A stretch of DNA of 61,350 bases from Fulvivirga sp. (GTDB lineage Bacteria > Bacteroidota > Bacteroidia > Cytophagales > Cyclobacteriaceae). The number at the start of each line of letters is the position of its first letter. Position 1 is the first letter of the stretch. Position numbers and translations under genes: made by a program. Positions 27,427 through 35,847 of this stretch are shown piece after piece. The stretch covers positions 1 to 61,350 of the forward strand of contig JANQLQ010000255.1 of NCBI GenBank assembly GCA_028280565.1. Direction: 5' to 3'. Under the pieces are notes generated by a model. The model did not search any database, had not been told where the DNA came from, and was given only the letters and a program-made list of their open reading frames with translations.

Positions 27427-28959
27427 ATGAAAACTTTCAAGATTGTTGCGATCTTGGTGGTAGCGCTAGCTATGACCAGGTGTGCCGAGGATCCGATTGC
27501 CGTAGAAGAAGAAGCACAAGAAGAACAGGTCCCGAAAAATGAAATTGACCGGATGATCCTCCAAAGTCTCCAAGACCATGATGAATTCAATTGGAACAGC
27601 GTCTCTGACCAGGTGCTGTGGAGTGCGCTTTTGTACAGCGACAGTGTTCTCACCATTGGGTACCAACCTGTAAATGAAAAGAACGTAAACGGCCGGATCT
27701 CTGCCATCGATGTAAGTGACAAAACCTGGCAAGAAGCCCGCGAAGCCGTGATCCAAGAGGCACTGGGAGCATTGCAAAAGAAAAATGTGCGGCAGATGAG
27801 CCGTGAAGAAACTAGGTTAAAAGTACATGAGGTGTTGCCTTTCTTAGAAATGAAGGTTGCTGATATCGAGGTAATCACACGACTCAGGAAACTACCCGGG
27901 GTGCGGTATGTGGAACCGCTCGGCTACGAGGTGGACTTTTCAACCCTCGCGGAGAATGGGAAAACTAAGAGCAGTAAGGGCTGTAGCAACGAGGCTGACT
28001 TTGGTATCCCAGCTTCTGATTTCACCATCATCAGCCCGGGCGCCAAATTATCATGGAACTATCAGTATATGAATATTCCAAGCGCTTGGAATTATAGCAC
28101 GGGAAGTGGAATTACTATTGGCCTCATTGACACAGGCTTGTCCGCGGGGCAAGATAAGCTGGGAAGCCAGTTCAACTCTGGCGCTTCAACCGGGCGATAT
28201 CTCCGAAAGTACGGCACCTACGTAAGTTCCTGGTGGTGGTGGGCGTCACCGGATGGGCCGGATGATCAATGTGGTCACGGTACGGCCATGGCCGGTACGA
28301 TAGCGGCTCCTCGTACAAGTAATCACTCCCCTGTAGGAGTGGCCTACAACGCTAACTTGGTGTCCGTTCGCGGCACCGGCGACGTGGTGATCAATGGGGG
28401 TAAAGAAAAAACCGGGGTAGCCGATGCCCTGGTTCTTCTCGGTGACCGTACAGACGTACGGATCATTAGCATGTCCATTGGGGACGTATTCACTAATTCA
28501 AAGGTGGCAGATGCAGTACGTTATGCATACGGTAAAGGGAAATTGATCTTTTCCGCCGCAGGCACTTCCACTTCCTTTACGAATTGGTATGGTGTGATAT
28601 TTCCCGCGACTATGGCAGAAACAGTAGCGGTTACGGGCATAAAAGAAGGAGGGGGCTATGCGCGCTGCGATGTCTGCCACTCGGGCGATAAAGTGGATTT
28701 TACTATTGTCATGGAGCGACCGGGCTCCAAAAATCATCCTCTCACACTGGCCATGAACGGAAACCAACCTTCTACCGTCGGGGGTTCTTCCGTAGCCACG
28801 GCCACTGCCGCCGGGATAGCGGCGCTGACCTGGTCAAAAAATCCCTCTTTGTCTCGTGACGAGATGTTATCACGACTAAAGCAAGCTGCCGAGCTTTATC
28901 CCAACAGGGATAGCCAATATGGCTGGGGTACGCTGGATGCATTAAAAGCTGTACTGTAG
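27427..28959 (+). CDS. S8 (subtilisin-like) serine peptidase, lipoprotein-like
   Basis: The protein has 510 residues. The N-terminus (MKTFKIVAILVVALAMTRCA) resembles a lipoprotein signal, with Cys19. Residues 20-190 form a propeptide-like region. The catalytic domain (about 205-510) has Asp235 in GLIDTGLS, His284 in CGHGTAMAG and Ser455 in GGSSVATATAAG. The motif that normally supplies the oxyanion-hole Asn reads SAAGTSTS, so Thr380 is in its place. It stands alone, with its own strong terminator. Likely an exported protease; the substrate is unknown. Confidence 0.88.
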   Translation: MKTFKIVAILVVALAMTRCAEDPIAVEEEAQEEQVPKNEIDRMILQSLQDHDEFNWNSVSDQVLWSALLYSDSVLTIGYQPVNEKNVNGRISAIDVSDKTWQEAREAVIQEALGALQKKNVRQMSREETRLKVHEVLPFLEMKVADIEVITRLRKLPGVRYVEPLGYEVDFSTLAENGKTKSSKGCSNEADFGIPASDFTIISPGAKLSWNYQYMNIPSAWNYSTGSGITIGLIDTGLSAGQDKLGSQFNSGASTGRYLRKYGTYVSSWWWWASPDGPDDQCGHGTAMAGTIAAPRTSNHSPVGVAYNANLVSVRGTGDVVINGGKEKTGVADALVLLGDRTDVRIISMSIGDVFTNSKVADAVRYAYGKGKLIFSAAGTSTSFTNWYGVIFPATMAETVAVTGIKEGGGYARCDVCHSGDKVDFTIVMERPGSKNHPLTLAMNGNQPSTVGGSSVATATAAGIAALTWSKNPSLSRDEMLSRLKQAAELYPNRDSQYGWGTLDALKAVL

Positions 28960-28972
28960 AATTTTTCCGATG

Positions 28973-29004
28973 AAAAGGCTGGCTTGAACACAGGCCAGCC
29001 TTTT
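28973..29004 (+). terminator. intrinsic terminator of the S8 peptidase gene
   Basis: AAAAGGCTGGC and GCCAGCCTTTT form a perfect 11-bp stem with a 10-nt loop, starting 14 nt after the stop codon and followed by CATTTC. This is a textbook rho-independent form, and the A/T arms may let it work in both directions. Confidence 0.85.
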
Positions 29005-29110
29005 CATTTCCTACCAGTGCCCAGTCCAGGCTCAACTGACGTGTAGGGTAAAATAATGAACTCTATTTGCAGCGTTGGGAAGCTCTCAACAAGTTGGTAA
29101 TAGGCAGAAT

Positions 29111-29545
29111 AGGGGGTTGCCGATTGCCCTTTGCCAGCTGCGGACTTTAAGAAGGGCATCATTGAAAATTAAAGTGGCGTATGGAGGAGAGACCTCCAGG
29201 AACAGCGCGGCACATTTGAGGCCTGTGGGTAAGTAGCCTACAGGGGCCGGATAGTGCGTTTAGCGCGGAAAATGAGTTTGGTTGCTGGCGCCCTTTTCTT
29301 TTGTTTCGTTTTCTTTCCTCGAAGGATGCCTACGGCATGGGCGCGCAAAAGAAAATGAAAACCGGGCTTAGAACCACAAAACCCCGCTTAAACTGCTCAT
29401 TTAGACCGATAGCACCACGCAAAACACTTTGAAAAAGTGCCTAATTCAACAAAATTAAGCACCTTTCTATCAAATTTAATTTTCAAGGGCGTTTTAAGAA
29501 CGAGACTGGAAAAAATGCTGACCGTCTAATTACACTTAACTTAAC
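29111..29545. repeat. dispersed repeat R1, copy interrupted by a MITE-like element
   Basis: The two flanks (about 29111-29153 and 29493-29545) together match, in reverse orientation, the uninterrupted sequence at about 32728-32812. Shared parts are GCCGATTGCCCTTTGCCAGCTG on one side and CTAATTACACTTAAC on the other. The copy is split by the 339-bp element at 29154-29492. The rest of the 616-bp gap between the S8 and MerR genes holds no gene. Confidence 0.65.
29154..29492. mobile_element. MITE-like element, 339 bp, with target duplication
   Basis: The ends are GGGCATCATTGAAAATTAAA and TTAATTTTCAAGGGCGT, giving an 11-bp perfect terminal inverted repeat core TTGAAAATTAA. It is flanked by TTTAAGAA on both sides (29146-29153 and 29493-29500). 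The paralogous site at 32769-32775 has a single TTCTTAA (TTAAGAA in reverse) and no insert. No transposase frame is present, so it would be non-autonomous. A deleted relative with the same ends lies at 43140-43213. Confidence 0.7.
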
Positions 29546-29575
29546 ACTATTTTGAAAAACCTTGAGCCAGATGGC

Positions 29576-30343
29576 TTATTGCTTTGAAGCTATCATACCA
29601 TTATCACAAAACACATTGATAGCTTTCTGCAAAAAATTCGCTAATCCCTGCCGGTACTTCTCGTAATAGTCATTAAATCGCTGATCCTCTACATACATTT
29701 TACCCAGGCCCCGGTATCTTTCCTCATCCACCTCGTAGTAAAAATTCAAGTGCCGATGATGCAAAGCTACCGCCTGTTGAACACGTTCATCCCCGGGATC
29801 TAGCGTGGACAGCTCTGCCAGCAACTGGTTGATCTCGTCTCCCTTTTGCTGGTGGTCTTCCCATCCTTCTTTTCCCAAAAGCCGGATACGCTCTTCTACT
29901 GCCAATAGCTCCTCCTCTCCCCAGCGCTCTACAACTTCGCGCCTCATGGTTTTCACTTCCTCCTTGGTAAATCCTTTGTACATTTCTTCCTCGGTCATCA
30001 TTTTCTTTTTGGTTTTAAGTTCAACAATCGTTTTTTCCAGGGTTGTCAATAATGCCTGGTACCGGGCTGCTCGCTTCTCTAACTCGGCTTTATGGAATTC
30101 CAGCCCTTCTAGCAGGTTGAAACGAGGATCATTGATGATCTTGCCAATTTCTTTAAGCGGGAAGTCCAGCTCACGATAAAAAAGGATCTGTTGGAGTTTC
30201 AGCATTTCTTCTTTACCGTAATACCGGTATCCCTTTTCCGACCGGCGAGCGGGTTTGAGAAGACCGACTTGGTCATAGTAATGAAGTGTGCGCACACTGA
30301 CCCCGGCAAAGGCGGACAACTGCTGTACCGAATATTCTGTCAT
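29576..30343 (-). CDS. MerR-family regulator with TipAS-type ligand domain
   Basis: The protein has 255 residues. Residues 1-70 are a MerR winged helix (YSVQQLSAFAGVSVRTLHYY, then DQVGLLKPARRSEKGYRYY). A long dimerisation helix follows (about 78-118), and the C-terminal region (about 130-250, EMYKGFTKEEVKTMRREVVERWG) is the TipAS antibiotic-recognition fold. Such regulators activate their promoters when bound by small drugs or other ligands. The gene's own promoter has the MerR-type 19-bp spacer with a central dyad, so it is autoregulated. No obvious transporter or resistance gene adjoins it. Confidence 0.9.
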   Translation of the reverse strand: MTEYSVQQLSAFAGVSVRTLHYYDQVGLLKPARRSEKGYRYYGKEEMLKLQQILFYRELDFPLKEIGKIINDPRFNLLEGLEFHKAELEKRAARYQALLTTLEKTIVELKTKKKMMTEEEMYKGFTKEEVKTMRREVVERWGEEELLAVEERIRLLGKEGWEDHQQKGDEINQLLAELSTLDPGDERVQQAVALHHRHLNFYYEVDEERYRGLGKMYVEDQRFNDYYEKYRQGLANFLQKAINVFCDNGMIASKQ

Positions 30344-30368
30344 GACGGAAAATTCAATGATGACTACA

Positions 30369-30399
30369 AATAAAAGGCCTTACGTAACGTAAGGGTCAA
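30369..30399 (-). promoter_or_regulatory. MerR-type promoter with 19-bp spacer and 17-bp palindrome
   Basis: On the minus strand TTGACC (30394-30399) and TTTATT (30369-30374) are separated by 19 bp instead of 17. Between them lies CCTTACGT-T-ACGTAAGG (30378-30394), a perfect dyad of 8-bp arms. This is the arrangement MerR proteins use to twist an over-long spacer. It is located about 26 bp upstream of the merR start. Confidence 0.7.
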
Positions 30400-30552
30400 G
30401 CGATTTTTCGTTTTTTTTGAAAAAGAATGAAGTGATCTTAACGTTAGCAGCTGGCTACTAGCTGTAAACCTAGGACGGATCTAAAATATGCAAGGATCAA
30501 ACAAGAAAACACGCTGGACATCTCAAAGCCGGGAATGATTATCGAACTTTGG

Positions 30553-31083
30553 CTAAACTTTTAACTTGTTCCAAAACTCCCACACCACGATGCCCAGGCT
30601 CACAGAAATGTTTAATGAATGCTTGGTGCCTTGCTGTGGGATCTCGATGCACTCGTGGCTTGCAGATACTACCTGCTGGTCTACACCAAACACCTCGTTG
30701 CCAAAGACGAGACAGTATTTTGAATGAGGGTCAACCTGGTACTTATCCAGTGGGATACTTTTATCTACCTGCTCTATGACCACGATATTGTATCCCTCTC
30801 TTTTTAGTTGCTCTAGTTGCTCCATTACGTCGTGGACATGGATCCAATCCACCGAATCCGTGGCTCCTAAGGCAGTTTTATGGATATCTCGGTGTGGCGG
30901 AGTACCTGTAATACCACCCAAGTAGAGCTTTTCCACCAAAAAAGCGTCACAAGTACGGAATGCAGACCCTACATTGTTCAAACTTCTTACGTTATCCAAC
31001 AGCACGACAACAGGGATTTTGGTCGAATTTTTAAACTCTTCTACGGATTTTCTTTCTAGTTCTTCGTTGGCCAATTTACGCAT
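30553..31083 (-). CDS. TrmH/SpoU-family RNA 2'-O-methyltransferase
   Basis: The protein has 176 residues and covers the SPOUT methyltransferase core without an added N-terminal RNA-binding domain. The three SpoU motifs are present: DNVRSLNNVGSAFRT (motif 1), CLVFGNEVFGV (motif 2) and IPQQGTKHSLNISVSLGI (motif 3). It transfers a methyl group from SAM to a ribose 2'-OH in tRNA or rRNA. The exact nucleotide cannot be named from sequence. It stands alone on the minus strand; the gap to the next gene (245 bp) shows nothing notable. Confidence 0.88.
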   Translation of the reverse strand: MRKLANEELERKSVEEFKNSTKIPVVVLLDNVRSLNNVGSAFRTCDAFLVEKLYLGGITGTPPHRDIHKTALGATDSVDWIHVHDVMEQLEQLKREGYNIVVIEQVDKSIPLDKYQVDPHSKYCLVFGNEVFGVDQQVVSASHECIEIPQQGTKHSLNISVSLGIVVWEFWNKLKV

Positions 31084-31328
31084 GCCTCAAAATTAGCTAA
31101 AAGTTAGGGCTGACTTATATATTCGGCCGGAATGGTCGCGGACAGGCATTAAGTAGATCCAAATAGCCGGAACAATGGGTTAGCCTCATTTTCAAGCTTT
31201 ACAACATGATCGGCACATACCTCCAGCTCATCGCGATGAGAAAAAGCACCCGCCCCGGTGGCGTCAATTCAGCCGCAATAGAAATAATTACTTTTCACCT
31301 AAAACATTTCTAAAAATCTACGTATTAT

Positions 31329-32396
31329 GTGACAATGCCACTTATCAAAAAGATCATGCTTTGGATACTAGCCGCCGTCGTTGTTTTTGTATTATTCGGT
31401 ATCGGTGTGGGGGTGTATATATCTGGGCCAAAGTACGCTGGCCCCGCTACGGATCATTATGATGGCAAAAAATTTCTTAACACTTCCGGTCAGAATGCGC
31501 AATCGTTAGGGTCGGTTTTAAAATGGGCCACCAATCGTGACAAGGGACCTTGGGAGGAAATCAAAGATGCCCAGTACGGTGAAGCTCCTCCTAAAAAAGC
31601 CAATTCCATACGAGTGACGTTCATAAATCATTCCACCTTCCTTTTGCAAGTGGACGGGATCAACATTCTTACGGACCCGGTGTATAGCCAGCGGACCAGC
31701 CCCTTTCAATGGGCTGGCCCGAAAAGGATGCGCCCGCCGGGCATCCGGTTTGAAGACCTGCCCCCCATTGATTACGTGATCATCAGTCATAATCACTATG
31801 ATCACCTTGACGATGCCACGGTAAAGAGGTTAAAAAAGGAACATGACCCTGCTTTTATCACCCCGTTGGGTGTAGGAGCCTATATGGAAACCTTAGGTAT
31901 CCAAGACATTACCGACCTGGATTGGTGGCAAAGCCATCGAGTAAATGATTCTATAGAGATCGTATCGGTACCCGCCCAGCATTTCTCAGGGCGAGGTATG
32001 TTAGATCGAGATGCCACCTTATGGGCAGGGTATGTGATCCGGCGACCCAATGGCAATGTCTATTTCGCCGGTGATACAGGTTATGATAAAGATATGTTCA
32101 CCGAAATTGGCGATAAAGCCGGCCCCTTCGCCTTGTCCTTGATCCCGATTGGAGCCTACCTTCCGCAGTGGTTCATGTCGCCGATCCATACTTCACCTGC
32201 TGAGGCAGTAAAAGTCCATCGCGATATCCGCTCTAAGCAGAGCATTGCCATCCACTACGGTACTTTCCCACTAGCGGATGACGGTCAAACACGACCGATC
32301 GAGGATTTGGAAAAGGCTCTTGAAGAACAAAATGTGCCCAGGGAGGAGTTTTGGGTGATGCAGGAAGGAGAAGGACGATCACTGGTAAATGAGTAA
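31329..32396 (+). CDS. membrane-anchored MBL-fold hydrolase, NAPE-PLD/UlaG-like
   Basis: The protein has 355 residues from GTG (MTMPLIKK); the ATG two codons later is an equal candidate. One N-terminal membrane helix (about 9-32) anchors it. The metallo-beta-lactamase core has HNHYDHLD (His154, His156, Asp158, His159), a later GDTG motif in YFAGDTGYDKDMF and a conserved HTSPAEAV. Similar proteins are annotated as N-acyl-phosphatidylethanolamine phospholipase D-like; here the substrate is open. It stands alone between two repeat-rich gaps. Confidence 0.82.
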   Translation: MTMPLIKKIMLWILAAVVVFVLFGIGVGVYISGPKYAGPATDHYDGKKFLNTSGQNAQSLGSVLKWATNRDKGPWEEIKDAQYGEAPPKKANSIRVTFINHSTFLLQVDGINILTDPVYSQRTSPFQWAGPKRMRPPGIRFEDLPPIDYVIISHNHYDHLDDATVKRLKKEHDPAFITPLGVGAYMETLGIQDITDLDWWQSHRVNDSIEIVSVPAQHFSGRGMLDRDATLWAGYVIRRPNGNVYFAGDTGYDKDMFTEIGDKAGPFALSLIPIGAYLPQWFMSPIHTSPAEAVKVHRDIRSKQSIAIHYGTFPLADDGQTRPIEDLEKALEEQNVPREEFWVMQEGEGRSLVNE

Positions 32397-32930
32397 TTAA
32401 AAACGTGAGTTCGGTATAAAATAAAAATAATTAAAAAGTAAAGAAGACTCCTTAGTGACTTTTTGAGCCTTAGTGCCTCAGTGGCCTGGGAAGCTTTGCC
32501 GCCAAGAGGCACAAACGCACTAAGGTCCACCAAACGTACTCGTCAAAACTACCCCTGATAACATCAAAGTGATAAATGGTTATCGAGTCCAGGTTTTAAG
32601 GTTTTATAATATGTACCAAAACGGCTTTTCGACTCAAATCCAGGTCGAGTTTTTACTTTGCTAGTGTGGTCGATGATGAAGTTGAAGATCTGCTCGTCCG
32701 TGATTTTCAAATCCTCCCTTTTAAAATGTTAAGTGTAATTAGGCGGTTCGCTATTTTTTCTAATCCCGTTCTTAACGTCAGCAGTTAGCAAAGAGCAATC
32801 GGCGACCCTATAATTTTTTTTGCCAACTGCCCTTTGCCGATTGCCGACTGATCAATACTTCAACCATAGCGCATCCTATACCCAGTACGTCATTTGAGGC
32901 TTAACGTGACAAAAAGGGTCTGCACCTGCT
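32397..32930. repeat. repeat-rich gap with R1 empty-site copy and a gene remnant
   Basis: No complete gene. A remnant frame at about 32524-32662 (+) contains VKTTPDNIKVING, shared with a remnant on the minus strand at 43222-43332. A block near 32450-32525 (CTTAGTGCCT...) resembles one near 43335-43430. The R1 repeat without insert covers about 32728-32812, and TTGCCGATTGCC-type units continue to 32850. The DinB gene ends abruptly at the right edge. Confidence 0.6.
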
Positions 32931-33203
32931 TTAAGAGCTACCATCTACCAGGTCAAATATTTGCTGTTCAGAAATGGCTATACGCTCTACACACTCTCTG
33001 ATCGACCAGCTATCGTTGCCCGGTTTGAAATTCAGTTGCTCTTCGGACAGCCCTTTAACTGCTGCAAAGAGTGCTGACTCCGTAGATTTCAAATAATCCA
33101 CGGCTTTGGCCCGCTCCGCGTCATTAAGGTTCGTGTTGGGTTTATCAAAGCCACTTGCGGCAATGAATAGGATGAATAAGAAAGGTTGAAAAGATTTCAT
33201 CAC
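32931..33203 (-). pseudogene. DinB-like protein, C-terminally truncated
   Basis: Only 90 codons remain. After a signal-like N-terminus (MMKSFQPFLFILFIAASGFD) comes the start of a DinB-type four-helix bundle: LKSTESALFAAVKGLSEEQLNFKPGNDSWSIRECVERIAISEQQIF. Full DinB-like proteins of this kind run to about 170-190 residues and include further metal-binding histidines that are absent here. The frame stops at a repeat-rich zone, which suggests loss of the 3' part by rearrangement. It follows the ArsR gene by 9 nt. Confidence 0.65.
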
Positions 33204-33212
33204 AATACCCGT

Positions 33213-33545
33213 TTAAGTTTTACCATATTTCTTGTCCAGGAAGTCATCAAGGTTACTGAACTTATCGGTCCAGAATTTTTCGTAGGCAGAAAGCCAATCG
33301 TAAACCACTTTTAGTTTTACCGGCATCACCCTGCAATATTTTTCACGGCCCTGTTCCGAGATGGAAACCAGCCCTGCTTCCTGCAAGGATTTGATATGTT
33401 TGGTAATGCCTTGCCGGCTGATTTCAAAATTTTGTGTGACTTGGGTAATAGACAAGGCCGTGGAGGCCACTACCAATAGGTGAATGATCTCCCGGCGTGT
33501 AGGGTCGGCAATGGCCTTAAATATTTTATCTGCTTGGTCAAGCAT
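33213..33545 (-). CDS. ArsR-family transcriptional regulator (SRPBCC-associated)
   Basis: The protein has 110 residues. It is a winged helix with IFKAIADPTRREIIHLLVVA, LSITQVTQNFEISRQGITKHIKSL and EAGLVSISEQGREKYCRV. It has no cysteine pair of the metal-sensing type, and belongs to the group paired with AHSA1/SRPBCC genes, in which the ligand is usually unknown. It overlaps the SRPBCC gene by 8 nt, and the operon promoter carries two matching dyads that are probably its operators. Confidence 0.87.
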   Translation of the reverse strand: MLDQADKIFKAIADPTRREIIHLLVVASTALSITQVTQNFEISRQGITKHIKSLQEAGLVSISEQGREKYCRVMPVKLKVVYDWLSAYEKFWTDKFSNLDDFLDKKYGKT

Positions 33546-33960
33546 GGGCCACCTCTTTTAAGTATTTCTCCAGACCAAGGATGCAATTGTCCCAGCCTTT
33601 GGAATAATTATTGAACATCGTGGTGATCAAGCCTTCATCGGGATACTTACTGATCCCCGAATGCTCAATAACTACGTGGGTACCCTCCGGAACCGGTGAA
33701 AGCTGCCAAGTGACCGTGGTTTCTACCCCACCGGTACCACTCACGGTCCAGGTGTATACCAGGTGGGTCACAGGGTTAACTTCCAATACCGTTCCGCTTA
33801 TCGTAGTTTGCTCATGGGTAAATGTGTAGGCATACCCCTTTTCAGGCTTAAAGTCCGCTTTAATGAACCAAGCGGCAATTTGTTCCTGGTCGGTGATCGC
33901 TTTCCAAACACGATCGATGCTGTGTTGGTAGGTGTGTTCTTTCCTAATAAGGTCTGTCAT
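33538..33960 (-). CDS. SRPBCC/AHSA1-domain protein
   Basis: The protein has 140 residues and is an activator-of-Hsp90-ATPase-like START fold. Motifs are RVWKAITDQEQIAAWFI, FTHEQTTISGTVLEVNPVTHLVYTW and the C-terminal helix NNYSKGWDNCILGLEKYLKE. These proteins bind small hydrophobic ligands, but no ligand can be named. It is first in a three-gene group with ArsR and the truncated DinB gene. Confidence 0.87.
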   Translation of the reverse strand: MTDLIRKEHTYQHSIDRVWKAITDQEQIAAWFIKADFKPEKGYAYTFTHEQTTISGTVLEVNPVTHLVYTWTVSGTGGVETTVTWQLSPVPEGTHVVIEHSGISKYPDEGLITTMFNNYSKGWDNCILGLEKYLKEVAHA

Positions 33961-33991
33961 AATAGTGTTGTTTATTTTGAAATTGATATAT

Positions 33992-34046
33992 GCAACTAAT
34001 TGGTTGCTAATATAGGCGATTACGATTAATGCAACAAAATGGTTGC
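33992..34046. promoter_or_regulatory. two GCAAC-N6-GTTGC operators at the SRPBCC-ArsR promoter
   Basis: GCAAC-TAATTG-GTTGC (33992-34007) and GCAAC-AAAATG-GTTGC (34031-34046) share arms and spacer length and lie 39 bp apart centre to centre, upstream of the SRPBCC start. Their likeness and position point to binding by the ArsR protein of the same operon. Confidence 0.6.
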
Positions 34047-34086
34047 ATTATTTTTTAAGCTAACGTATTGCGTCTTATCTTTTAAT

Positions 34087-34358
34087 CCTACTTGTCAACT
34101 TAAGAATCAAGGTCAAGCGCATGAAATCAGAAAAATGAAACCAGGAATAGGAAAGATGAAAAATCGTGAGCTGCTAAAAACTTAGAAAAGGGTTAAACTT
34201 GACAGCTTGTATCCTTTGAGCATAACAGTTTTCCAGGCGAACAATGACGAGCTGCAAATCAAAACCCCTACTCATTTTCATCTTTCCTATTCCTGGTTTC
34301 ATATTTTCCTGTAAGGATAGACGAAGGTTATCTGCAGGCAGGAACTTGACAAAGTAGG
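34087..34358. repeat. long inverted-repeat element with 28-bp perfect arms
   Basis: ATGAAACCAGGAATAGG... (34135-34162) is repeated perfectly in reverse at 34275-34302 over 28 bp. An outer imperfect pair, CCTACTTGTCAACTT (34087-34101) with AACTTGACAAAGTAGG (34343-34358), continues it. Inside, GAGCTGC occurs near both arms. There is no coding capacity. It may be a MITE-like hairpin, or part of the leader of the permease operon whose start lies 124 bp further on. Confidence 0.6.
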
Positions 34359-34482
34359 GTTAACAAGGGAGAGATAAGGCTATAGGTAGGGAAAACAAAT
34401 TAATTCTACTTCCAAATTTCATTCGTCCTTCCTTTACTCTATATTTAATTTCTTAAACCTTAGGCAAACTCAACCCAAACGC

Positions 34483-35847
34483 ATGCCTGTTCCGCCAAAT
34501 TCACAAAAACCACAACTGGAGCGCAAATTAGGTCCTTTGATGCTATGGGGCCTGGGTGTGGGCTACGTCATCTCGGGGATGTACTTCGGCTGGAACCTAG
34601 GCCTTGAAAAAGGTGGGACGCTAGGATTGGCCGTCGCTACCCTATTCGTGATCATCATGTACATAGCATTTACCTTCAGTTATACGGAAATGGCCTGCGC
34701 TATTCCTAAAGCAGGGGGTGCTTTTGATTATGCCATGAAAGCGCTGGGGAAGCACTGGGGATTTTTTGGAGGGATGGCCCAAAATATTGAATTCATTTTT
34801 GCCCCGCCTGCTATTGCATTTGCCATTGGAGCTTACGTGAACATCTTCTTCCCTTCTTTGCCGATATTGGCGATTGCTATTTTCTTCTATCTTGTGTTTA
34901 CGGCATTGAATATCTATGGTGTACAGGCAGCGGCCTATTTTGAACTTATCATCACGGTGATCGCTGTTTTTGGGATTTTGCTATTTGCCGGGGCTGTATC
35001 GAGCGATTTCCAGTGGAAGAATATGACCACGAATGTTTTGCCTAACGGGTGGGGAGGAGCTTTTGCCGCGATCCCTTTTGCCATTTGGTTTTTCCTGGCC
35101 ATTGAAGGAGTGGCCAATGTAGCTGAAGAAACCATCAATCCCCAGCGCAATATATTGTTGGGATTCGGATCAGCCATTTTTACGCTGGTCGTATTATGTA
35201 TTATCACATTTTGTACTTCCATTGGTGTGGCAGGCTGGGAAAAGATCGTTTACGAGCCGGGGTCTACGGCATCTTCAGATTCTCCTTTGCCACTGGCCAT
35301 GTTCCACGCTGTTGGAGAATCACACGTTTTGTATAAAATAGTCAGTTTCATTGGCTTGTTCGGGCTGGTAGCCTCTTTCCATGGGATCATTTTGGCCGCC
35401 GGCAGGGCTACCTACGAGTTTGGCAGGGTAAATTTCGCCCCTCCTATCTTAGGGCAGATCCACCCCAGGTTCAAAACTCCGGCCAACGTACTGGTCCTCA
35501 ACATGATCATTGGTATTTTGGCCTTATTGACAGGCAAAACCGGTGAGATCATCACCATAGCATGCTTTGGAGCGTTAAGCCTGTATATTATTTCAATGGT
35601 ATCCGTCATCGTATTGAGAAAAAAGCACAAGGCATTAGAAAGACCCTTTAAAGTACCGTTTTATCCCATACCGCCAGTGCTTGCGCTGGTCATTGCCGTG
35701 GTGGCCTTTGTTTCCATTACCTTCTACAACCCGGTCTTGGCTATCTTATACTTCTCTATTTTGGTGCTTAGCTACGCTTGGTTTAGGATCATGACCCGCA
35801 AAAATAACCCTCTTATTAACCCTTCTACCAAAAACAAGACCGTATGA
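34483..35847 (+). CDS. eat: APC-superfamily permease, ethanolamine permease type
   Basis: The protein has 454 residues with about twelve membrane helices. The start pattern RKLGPLMLWGLGVGYVISGMYFGWNLGLEKGG and AIPKAGGAFDYAMKALGKHWGFFGGMAQ match ethanolamine permeases of the amino acid-polyamine-organocation group. AIEGVANVAEETINPQRNI is the usual conserved loop. It overlaps the next gene by 4 nt. Ethanolamine is the best guess for the substrate; related permeases take amino acids or polyamines. No eutBC ammonia-lyase genes are in the window. Confidence 0.82.
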   Translation: MPVPPNSQKPQLERKLGPLMLWGLGVGYVISGMYFGWNLGLEKGGTLGLAVATLFVIIMYIAFTFSYTEMACAIPKAGGAFDYAMKALGKHWGFFGGMAQNIEFIFAPPAIAFAIGAYVNIFFPSLPILAIAIFFYLVFTALNIYGVQAAAYFELIITVIAVFGILLFAGAVSSDFQWKNMTTNVLPNGWGGAFAAIPFAIWFFLAIEGVANVAEETINPQRNILLGFGSAIFTLVVLCIITFCTSIGVAGWEKIVYEPGSTASSDSPLPLAMFHAVGESHVLYKIVSFIGLFGLVASFHGIILAAGRATYEFGRVNFAPPILGQIHPRFKTPANVLVLNMIIGILALLTGKTGEIITIACFGALSLYIISMVSVIVLRKKHKALERPFKVPFYPIPPVLALVIAVVAFVSITFYNPVLAILYFSILVLSYAWFRIMTRKNNPLINPSTKNKTV

